From: Sophora flavescens
Taxonomy: Eukaryota > Streptophyta > Magnoliopsida > Fabales > Fabaceae
NCBI GenBank assembly: GCA_030762895.1
Contig: CM061065.1
Location: 76,335,676-76,399,675 of the forward strand
Direction of reading: 5' to 3'
DNA: 64,000 nucleotides
Shown: piece by piece, positions 55,420-64,000 of the stretch
How the letters are laid out: each line of letters begins with the position of its first letter
Position numbering within the stretch: the stretch's first letter is position 1
Notes under the pieces: generated by a model
What the model was told of the DNA's origin: nothing
Seen by the model: the letters and a program-made list of their open reading frames with translations, nothing else
The model's database searches: none
Made by a program: the position numbers and the translations under genes

Positions 55420-56146
55420 GGCTAGATCTTAGGCTTTGTTTGGTTCTTAGGTTTTAGATTAATGGGTTTTGTGTTTATTTAATTAATATATGATTAACTA
55501 TGGTTAATAATTAACTTAACTAGGGTTACTTTGCTAACTATGGTTAATAAACACGTGGCTCACATTAAATGAAGGTGTGACTGATTTCTTTTCCACAAGA
55601 ATTAACCATGGTAAAAATGTAACTAAACGTCGGTTAGGTTAAGCTTAGGGGTATTTTGGTCATTTCACTTAAAAATTCATGATTACTAAAGTTTAAGGTC
55701 GGACTCCTTGTCCTCTCTGCTACATTAATCTCTCCTAATACCTCAGCTCAATAATTGACTCGTTCGTCTACCCGGCTCATCTCCTAACCTAACTTTTACG
55801 CGTTTTCTTAAAGATGACGCCCGAATGAAATAATAAAATTATTATTTCATTCCTAATGAATTTTTTCGAAACTTGGAAAATACTCCGGAATAAAATATAC
55901 AATCTAATGGTTTCGTTCACGAGTCGAAATTAGGATTTCTGCTCAGTAAAATATTATTGTCAGTGAAAACGCAGACTGGGTTCCGTCTGAATTTTCAACC
56001 CAAATTTTTACCGTAACCTCCTACCATAAGATAGACTATGAATATGATTTTATTTTATTTAATATCATTTTATATCTCTCATATTAAAATGTAAATAATT
56101 ATATTTTTACCCAGTTAAACAGCATAATTAAAATCAGGCTGTTATA

Positions 56147-56779
56147 TTCCACAGCAGTATCGGAATGGCATCGTACGAGGCTTTGTATGGTAGGAAGTGT
56201 AGGACCCCGTTATGTTGGTATGAGACTAGTGAGAGCCAAGTGTTGGGTCTTGATGTGGTGCAACAGACGACAGAACAGGATAGAAAGATCAGGGAAAAGA
56301 CGAAGGAAGCGCATGATAGGAAAAGGAGCTATAGTAACAAGAGGAGGAGGCCCTTAGAGTTTCAGGAAGGTGATCACGTGTTTTTGAGAGTCACTTCGAA
56401 GACTAGAATTGGCAGAGCTATAAAGTCTAGAAAGCTTACTTCCAGATTCATTGGACCTTTCCAGATTCTTCGACGGGTTGGTCCAGTAGCCTACCATATT
56501 GCCTTAGCACCTAACCTTTCTAACCTTCATGACGTCTTTCACGTCTCTCAGTTGAGGAAGTATTATCCTGATCCTTCTCATGTACTTAAGCCCGAGTCTA
56601 TACAATTGCGAGAGAATCTAGAGTATGAGGCTTTACCTGTTAGGATCGCAGATAGAAGGATTAAGGAGCTTCGCGGTAGACAGGTTCCTATGGCCAAGGT
56701 AATTGGGGATGAGACTACAGGAGATGCTACATGGGAGCGTGAGGCAGATATGCAGCAGCAGTATCCACATCTTTTCTGA
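56147..56779 (+). pseudogene. Gypsy integrase C-terminal domain (host element)
   Basis: 204 open codons ending at TGA 56777-56779: SYEALYGRKCRTPLCWYE, RRPLEFQEGDHVFLRV, SRFIGPFQILRRVG, LHDVFHVSQLRKYYPD and ATWEREADMQQQYPHLF. Intact by itself and completes the integrase interrupted at 53039. Closely related to the nested minus-strand copy at 48174. Confidence 0.94.
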
Positions 56780-56811
56780 GGTACGTAAATTCCGAGGAAG
56801 AAATTTATTTT

Positions 56812-56910
56812 AGGGTGGTAGTAATGTAACATCATGTTTTCTCAATTCTTGCTTAAGAAGAGATTAGGTATGTTTGAGGACTTGATCTTATTCCTTAGGT
56901 TTTGAGGAGT
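56812..56910 (+). other. Polypurine tract and start of the 3' LTR
   Basis: AGGGTGGTAGTAA (56812-56824) is followed by TGTAACATCATG, the LTR start, at 56825. LTR-like sequence runs to about 56910, where the minus-strand non-autonomous element begins. Confidence 0.75.
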
Positions 56911-58146
56911 CTATTTCAAATTTGATGTCAAGTTAAGAAAACTCATTGGGGGGGCTCCACCAGGATCCCACTGTCTGTGATACAGTGGCCATAGAATGCT
57001 CAAATTGCAGTATGATCCTCCCGTATCCCATGGCCTACAACATAAGTATGAGAGCGGGCGCCTGATAATCATGGTAACTCCACCAAGTGCGGCGAACTTC
57101 TCACTCCCTCTTAGGTCACGGATGACTTCCTTGTCAACCTTGTCAATAAAGTCCTCCCAATAGAAGTGGGGTTCAACCTCTTGGACTGGCCATAGTGTCT
57201 TCATATCCAAGGGTGCAAAATCCAGAGGCTTGAACTCCATCACCGGTTGTTCCACAGTGGGAGGTGGCAAACAGGTAGCCGGGGTCTCTGGTGCTGCTTC
57301 ATCTTCTACACGTTCTTCATTCACTGTGATAACAAATCCATCACCTGCTAAACCTGCAGAATTCTCAGCACACACCACAGAAAGGTTAGAGTTAGTACAA
57401 TCAGTAGATATGGTACAATAAACTGAATCAGTAAAGGTCTGAATGTCTGGAAGTGGCTTGAGCTCTAAGGAGGGTGGCTGCTCAATGGATGGTGTATTTG
57501 GAGTAGCCATGATGTCAAGAACTTCGGCTGAATAGACATCTTCACTCACACTATCACCCTACAAAGTAGAATCAAGAAACTCAGCACAAACAACACAAGG
57601 GTTAGTGTCAGTACAGTCAGTACATGTATAAATATCATCAAAGCCAGAAACAAATGGAAAATCAGAATCAGAAAAGGCTCGACTGTCTGGAGATTCAGCA
57701 CAAAGTTCATCCACCCCATCACTTTCAACACATGCATCTAAGACCAAAGGTTCTTCGTTATCCTCAAGCTTATTGACTTGATTGTAAGGATGGACTGCGT
57801 AAGCTTGAGGCAAATCAGTAACTTCTGTCAGAATGGGGCATGCATCAAACAGGTGCTCAGGAGAGCCGCACATGCCACAAAACCTTGTCTGCTGAAACAA
57901 TTGCTTCAAATAAGTGAGCCTATCCATTCTATTCTCAAGGGCCTGGATAGAAGAAGAGCTATGGACCTCATTCACACCAATCATGTCAAAACCACTGCTA
58001 AACTCATAACTTCCATCAAAATTAGGATAATTTGTGCATGGTGGTGGTTTACTAAAATCAGGATAATATATGCATGGTGGTGGCTCATAATAAACATTAG
58101 GCATATCACCAAACAGTAAATTATCCAAAGCAGTACTAAGATTCAT
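56911..58146 (-). pseudogene. Gag-like protein with one CCHC knuckle, unidentified family
   Basis: One frame of about 400 codons from ATG 58146, broken by a single TAG near 57560. Order: a Pro/Tyr-rich repeat (PPPCIYYPDF / PPPCTNYPNF), a short helical stretch ALENRMDRLTYLKQLFQQ, knuckle CGMCGSPEHLFDAC, then a long acidic region with an internal repeat of the type CTxCTxxNxxVVCAE seen twice. The helical-knuckle section recalls Athila-type gag, while the rest I do not recognise. The C-terminal hundred codons look degraded. Confidence 0.6.
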
Positions 58147-58214
58147 AATCAGACAAAGCAGACAAAACTAATTCAGCAAAGAGATTTTTTTTTAATTGTT
58201 AATAACAACAAGAG

Positions 58215-58232
58215 TCCCCGGCAACGGCGCCA
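58215..58232 (-). other. Primer binding site, Asp type
   Basis: Minus strand TGGCGCCGTTGCCGGGGA, five bases from the LTR, identical to the site at 36967-36984. Confidence 0.92.
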
Positions 58233-58237
58233 ATTTT

Positions 58238-59359
58238 TGATCGCGCTGTCACGCACGCGCCAAAAAAAGCGAGCGGTTTGTAAAAATGTAGATAGGGAGC
58301 GACAACTCGGATATCGTCTCACAAGGACTCTTGGGTTGTTGTTATTAACACAAAATCAGTTTTGGGGGGGTTTGGATATGAAATAAAATAAAGAAACAAA
58401 ACAGAAAACAGAGCAATGAAAACAGAGTAGTTAAAGAGATTAACAAATAAGCTAAAGACGATTAACCTACTGTTCTCGGTTTCCTACTATCATTGGTTCA
58501 TGTAAATTCCAAGCCCTAAGCAGATTCTAATCCCCTCCCGGTTGTAGCAACAATTAACAAGCGAAATCACTACTACAGATATATGTTCCTATTCCCGAAT
58601 TAAGCAAACGGGGTTAAGCCCTTCGTGAACTAAGCGAACATGAATTGAACACACGCGAATTAAGCAAACACGATTAAATATAGGAACATAACATCACCGA
58701 AATAAATCAACACAACACTATACACTCCTGAATTAAGCAAACAGAAATATATAGCATAGCATTGAAAAGGGAAAAGCATACAAAACAGGAATTACAAGAC
58801 CTCAAGTGTAAATGGAAACCAATCGCAGTAGATTAATCCTAGGAGACTAGCTCTCCATTACAAAGGAAAAACAAAACATTAAACCTAAATTCGTAGCAGT
58901 CCTATTCTAAAAGAAAAGAAGATAAACTACTACTACTAAAAACTCCTCAATTTGTCATAGAACACCAATTTATATCTGTGAGTTCTGCGCGAACTCGCGA
59001 GGCGAACACTGCCTCGCGACGCGAATCTCTGCAACGTTTGGTCTTCTCGCGAGGCGAAGTAAGGCTCGTGTGGCGAGGAATGGAAGAGTCATGGCTTCTG
59101 GTCTTCAGTCTCGCGAGGCGAGACATGTATTCGCGGGGCGACACAGAAAGGTTTGCAATTTCTGGCACAGTCACGCTTCAGGTTCGCGGGGCGAAGAACT
59201 CCAGAATTATTTCTTTTTATTACCTGCAAACACGGATTAATAGTAAGTACTTTATTCGACTCTAAATCATCTAAATTAACCTAAAAATACTTTAACGACT
59301 CAAAATGCTGCTTAAAGACAATCCAGTCTAATTTGGGCGAAAATGAGATATAATTAGCA
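58238..59359 (-). repeat. 5' LTR of the non-autonomous element
   Basis: About 1.12 kb from TGATCGCGCTGTC to ATAATTAGCA. A GC-rich tandem block at 58980-59190 has repeated TCGCGAGGCGA-type strings. A possible TATA box (ATATAAAT, minus strand) lies near 58968-58976. The right boundary is inferred from the TG...CA rule and sequence change. Confidence 0.7.
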
Positions 59360-60211
59360 CAAAACCCTGGTCATACTAGCCATAAAACTAGATGAGCCAG
59401 CGGCTGATCAGACTTCAAACGAGCTAAGAATGTGACTAGACGCGCGAATCAGGGTTTTCTGGTCAAGCTGTCACGCTCGAGCACCTGGAGAGCCACGCTC
59501 GATCGGCTAAAGTGCTGAGTGGCAGAAATGTGTCGAAAGCGAACATGACTCATGGCGGATTCCTTCAGGTTGAAGTAGTTAACTTTGGTCAACTCTCGAG
59601 CGCCCAGACGCAAGAGCGTTGGAGTTTTCCAAGCTCGAGCATTGGTGCCATAATTTTGAAAAAAAAAAAGAAGTCTAGGGAAGTTACCATTTCGTAACTC
59701 AAAGGAAAGAGAGTAGAGAGCTTGAGGGAGGACAGACGGAAGTTTTTCGGGGGCAAGTACGATCCAACCGAGTATCGTTACGTGATTCCGACTACACCGT
59801 TGTGTTCGTGGCAATGTCTACTTCTTAACCCTATACTTCTTTTCTTGCTAAAGCTAAGGTAAGCCTATGCTCTTTTTATACTGACATGCCGTCGGGGATG
59901 GTATTAAGGTTTCCTCATAGCTCGGTTATCGGTTTTACGTTGTGTCTTCATATTACAGTTACTTGTGACGTTTAATTCATGTACATGTATCCAGGTGAAT
60001 TTTTGGAGCACCGGAGTTTCTTGGACTAGGCATGGCAGAATCTAGAGCATAGTGTGGGGTTTCGTTTCGTGGTCCCAGAGTTAGCTACACACACCTTAGG
60101 TTGGAGAAAGAAGCCACCTATCATCAGAAATGACTAAGTAGTATATTTTACAATAACAGAGTAGGGCGACCTAAACCCTACTAGTAAGCGAGTAATCGAT
60201 AATGTCAATAT
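59360..60211 (+). repeat. Host gypsy 3' LTR, continuation
   Basis: Ends CCTACTAGTAAGCGAG ... AATGTCAATAT, matching the beginning of the preserved 5' LTR at 38445-38500. It contains GCTCGAGC-type strings. Interrupted at 60211 by another LTR, and the remainder should lie beyond the window. Confidence 0.7.
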
Positions 60212-61142
60212 TGTAACACCCTTCTCGAGCGCTACTTTGCCCATACGTTTTAAGGTCAAAAATAGGGTAATTTAAAATTCGCTGTAATATAAGGGGGAAA
60301 TTTTTCACTTTCGCAAGACGTGAATGTAAATAAATGGAATTAGTGAATGTACAATAAAATATTTTGTAATACATTTAATGTCATAAGTTCAAAAATATAC
60401 TTACATAAAAATCCCACCCAACTCATTGAACAAAACATATACATATACAGACCCAACAACATAAAGATATGGAGTCGCAGCTCCTAAAAGTATAGGGTAC
60501 TTGGAGTCACAGCTCCATAAATCATTAACACTAATTCCCAGACATACCAAGCTTGCCAAACTAAAATATAAAAGAAAAACTTCTCTCGTACATCATGAGA
60601 AGGACAAATCCAACTGACGAAAACTAGTAGAAACTCTATTTGAGCCCACTACCGATATCGCCACAAAAGACCCTACTAGAGCCACTACAAAGTAGCTCTC
60701 GTGCTAGGCCTTTTCCCTTTCCAAGGGAAAAGTCATAGTCTACAAACCCTCGATAGTCATGCCTATCAGAAGAAAAGGAAGATCAGGCATGACAGGAAAC
60801 ACAGACACCCTCATCTTGAACCATCCGTAAGATGGAAGTGACATCCTCAAGAGACTTCCACATGTTGTCCTCATTCTCGAACCACCACACCTCCGGTGGA
60901 TTAGCCGAGCGACATCTCGACATCTCATCCTTCTTAGAAGAACACAAAAGATGCATAGCCAAACCAGACACAACAATATAAAACAAAGTAGGTGAGATTC
61001 CCAACATCACACAGCATATGGCAGGTATGAAAATAGCATGACACAACATAGCACATATGCATACACATACTCTTACTAACATATCTCATATTATCATTCA
61101 TTTGCAGACCAACAATTCAATCAATATACCAACAACATACAT

Positions 61143-61215
<73 letters not shown>

Positions 61216-64000
61216 TCAAAAGCAGCAACATCAAAGCATGACATGATATGACTTATACACAAACATGACCTAGTGAAACTGCATAGTCCCATACCAACAC
61301 AGCCTCGAGGAAGATCTGACTATACTCCGGAGTTAAGAGAATTTTCGGAAGGAGTGGTTAGAACACAAGTTTCACAACTGCCAATATTAGGCATACTTGT
61401 TGATCAATAATAATAACCCCATTGATTGTAAAACGCCATCGATAACTAGGATTGTATAGTAGCAAGTAGAAGATGCCTATGTTTTGCATAGGACTCCACG
61501 ATCCATCACCCTGAATGGCCATCTGCTATCATCCCAACCCCGACATTCCCAAGATCATTGAAGAATCGTCACCCTACAATCCACGTGCGCACGTAACATG
61601 TAGGCCCACTTCTTAGGCAAAAAGGACTTACTGACAATATTCTTTGGATCGATCCGATCATAACATGTGAGTTCGTATATATCCCCCGGATAAATTTCGG
61701 TATTCCTTTGACGGAATCAATAACCATTCTAGAGGCGAGATAGTACCAACCCATGAATCCTTTCACAAGCTTAGGATCCCCTCAATGGTATATCCATGCT
61801 TCAACGATTTAATACATTATGAAGGTTGGTCATTCGTCACCAACTCATTATGCCTCTTTAAGTCCATTTATGAACGGGATTACTCGTCGAGCAAGTAACC
61901 ATAAAATACTCTTTGTTGTTAAGTATTATGGATGTGTGGATATTGAATTATCCACACTTTATGACAAATGGTCTTGCTTCACCATACGTCATAAATCATT
62001 AGGTTCGTATTTTCACTAAGTCATCCTCGACTTAGGTTTTTTTTCCATTTAACTTGAAATACTAGTCTTGGAGACTAAAACCTCTTCCTTCTAAAATCAA
62101 AACCCTTTGACTAAAACCAAATCATTTGAAAATGAGATGACACATAGGTATATTGATGCCAAATATTTCAAAATAGTACTTCAAAACCCATAAAATTGTT
62201 GAAAGACGGTTTCCCCCCTTTTTACTTGATTTGGGGTCGAAACCCCTAAACTTTCAAAATAAGATTCTTTCACCAAAACCATCAATCATCTAGGTTCTAA
62301 CACTGATTTTAAGGTATTAAAATACTATGTTAAGGTCTTGAATATCATTTCACTCAAAGGTTTTGAAATTTGGCCGAAAATCTCTAAGTTTGAAGGTCGG
62401 GTAATTCCTTTTTATAAACTCTTTGATTCTAAGGCTTAAAATTTCATTTTGGAACTTTAGGACACTTAGTTAATTGTCAAAAACAGATTCTAATTCCCAA
62501 AAATAGTGTTGACTAAATTTCCATTCTTGGTTAATTTTACAAGTCCAAACTATTGAAATCTCAATTTCTTTGTCTCTTAAAACATGATTTTATTCCTCTA
62601 TAATCTTAACAAAGATCAAAACCATTTTATAACCATTTGAACACATCAATACAGTTGTAAACACTGTAAATTTGTTTTTTGAAAACAACAATCTCCTCTT
62701 TACTTCAATGATCCTTAAAACACTTATTCATTTGGTCTTTAAAACCCCCTTTGGTTACTTCAAAGCATGAAGTGAGATCAAAATATTTCTCAAGCCATAT
62801 CTAAATCCTTAACCAAAAATCAAAATTCCTAAATAATTGTTCAAAACTTATCCTTTTTCCTTTATGGACTTTAATATTCACTTCTCACTTAAGTTTCAAG
62901 GATTGGAGTTAATTAAAGTCCCATTTTCATTCATACTTGGCCAAAAGCCAATCACAACCAAAGTGAATATTACACTTCACCAAACAATCTCACAATTATG
63001 CAAAATCAACAATATATCATGTTATGTCAAATAATCACAGTAATAAATTTATTTACAATAACCAAGTATTAAAATCCTCACTTTGATCCAATGATCAAAG
63101 TGATAGTTTTCAACACGCTAGAAATCATTTTTCCAACCAAGCAATCACACCAATAAACATTATTCACACTACAATTAAACACTAAAATCATTTCCTCATG
63201 GAGGACCAAAACGAACAAAGTGGATTACCCTAGGTGTAGGGTTTCCAATCACAAACAAATATAAGCCATCTTCACACCCACCAATATGGTGTGAGGTGGT
63301 TCACTGCCCCCCCCCCCCTACCTCTTGTAGCTCCCAAAATCAAGACATACTCTTTGTTCCACAAAGCCACAAAATCAACTCCATCACCATCACCTTCATT
63401 CATCAACAACGTAAACTAGTTTGAACAACAAAAGAAATTTATAACCCATTTAGAGTAGGGTTCGGCCAAGAGAGGAAAAGAGGGCTAGGGTTTTACATTT
63501 TTTCCAAGCTCTTGGATGCATGATCCTAGAGTCTTAGATAGCATAAAAAAGCTTCCATAACTCACAAATTCCATTTCTATAATTTTCTAGGATTTAAGCC
63601 ATGAAATCTCATAAAAGTGGAACTTGAATAAAACATGGAAATAAGAAGGGAACTTGTGAAGAGAAGAGAATTTATGATCATGGATCATAAGGTTATACCT
63701 CTAGAAGATGAAGAAATAAGGAAATTGTGAAGAACAAGTCAAGAACACTTGGGAGCTCTAGAAAAACCCATATGGTAAAAGTGCTCCAAATGGAAATGTA
63801 TGTGTGATAACAAGTGTATGAATGATTAAGGGAAGTGAGAATATGATATTATAATGTTGAAAAAAGGGTTTGATGATCTCCATAAAGCCTTGGCCGAAAT
63901 TCATGGAGGTTGGGACAAGAGAATCAATTATCAAGCTCTCCAAAAAACAGATTTTGACATCGCTATAAACAAATTAAAGCCATAAATAACCAACTGGAGG
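60212..64000 (-). mobile_element. Family A gypsy LTR, reverse orientation, open at window edge
   Basis: Begins TGTAACACCCTTCTC, the reverse complement of the end of the LTR at 41903-45225. Further blocks match in reverse, such as the stretch around 61920-62030 with that around 43690-43800. No gag or pol seen within the window, so it is either a solo LTR longer than 3.7 kb or the LTR of an element that continues to the right. An open frame 60783-61082 is unrecognised. Confidence 0.8.
61154..61213. repeat. (AT)n microsatellite
   Basis: About 60 bases of AT inside the family A LTR. Confidence 0.93.

Larger units (their letters stand above)
53040..56146 (-). mobile_element. Solo LTR of gypsy family B
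   Basis: 3107 bp from TGAGACACCCCGTTG to CAGGCTGTTATA, flanked by perfect TTCCA duplications (53035-53039 and 56147-56151). The terminal CA has become TA. Interrupts the host integrase. No internal domain. Confidence 0.93.
56911..59359 (-). mobile_element. Non-autonomous Asp-primed LTR element, 3' truncated
   Basis: 5' LTR (58238-59359), Asp-type primer binding site and a single gag-like frame, with no protease, RT or integrase. The left end carries no matching 3' LTR, so that end is lost. Inserted in the host gypsy 3' LTR, which resumes at 59360. Same primer type as the Athila fragment but with a different LTR and protein. Confidence 0.75.

Overview
This is plant nuclear DNA, most likely from a eudicot. 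It is AT-rich and is made almost entirely of nested, decayed transposable elements. I see no intact host protein gene, rRNA, tRNA or CRISPR. The evidence for a plant is the set of element types: Ty1/copia and Ty3/gypsy elements primed by initiator-Met or Asp type sites, Athila-type gag, L1-type LINEs with DUF4283 and zf-RVT domains, Helitron-like 5' ends, and a captured piece of the plant-specific NET/NAB actin-binding family. All element reading frames carry stops, frameshifts or deletions.

Layout. 1-1993: a LINE 3' fragment, a foldback MITE with a 9-bp target duplication, microsatellites and a 120-bp direct repeat. 1994-9041: a complete minus-strand Ty1/copia element with paired 594-bp LTRs, young by LTR similarity but with a broken pol. 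9042-17309: anonymous DNA with two Helitron-like termini and exon-like pieces, including a NAB-domain exon. 17310-26835: a minus-strand LINE that has lost its endonuclease and is split by a gypsy solo LTR (19942-24776), which itself holds an Athila-type solo LTR (21129-22603). 26838-28836: a plus-strand LINE with an endonuclease region. 28837 to about 35285: a minus-strand SIRE-like copia element without its 5' end, joined directly to an Athila-type fragment (to 38444).

38445-60211: a plus-strand Ty3/gypsy element that hosts a solo LTR (41903-45225), a deleted minus-strand gypsy (45262-50722), a second solo LTR (53040-56146), a non-autonomous Asp-primed element (56911-59359) and another large LTR that runs off the window (60212-64000). 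Three of these junctions have readable 5-bp target duplications, so the order of insertion can be reconstructed.

Nothing here works as an operon. The elements would each have supplied gag, protease, integrase, reverse transcriptase and RNase H for their own movement. The less ordinary points are a small acidic reading frame kept open in three LTR copies, a non-autonomous element with an unusual internally repeated gag-like protein, a rearranged gypsy in which the U3 promoter abuts pol directly, GC-rich palindromic minisatellites in the Asp-primed LTRs, and gene-fragment capture by Helitron-like DNA.
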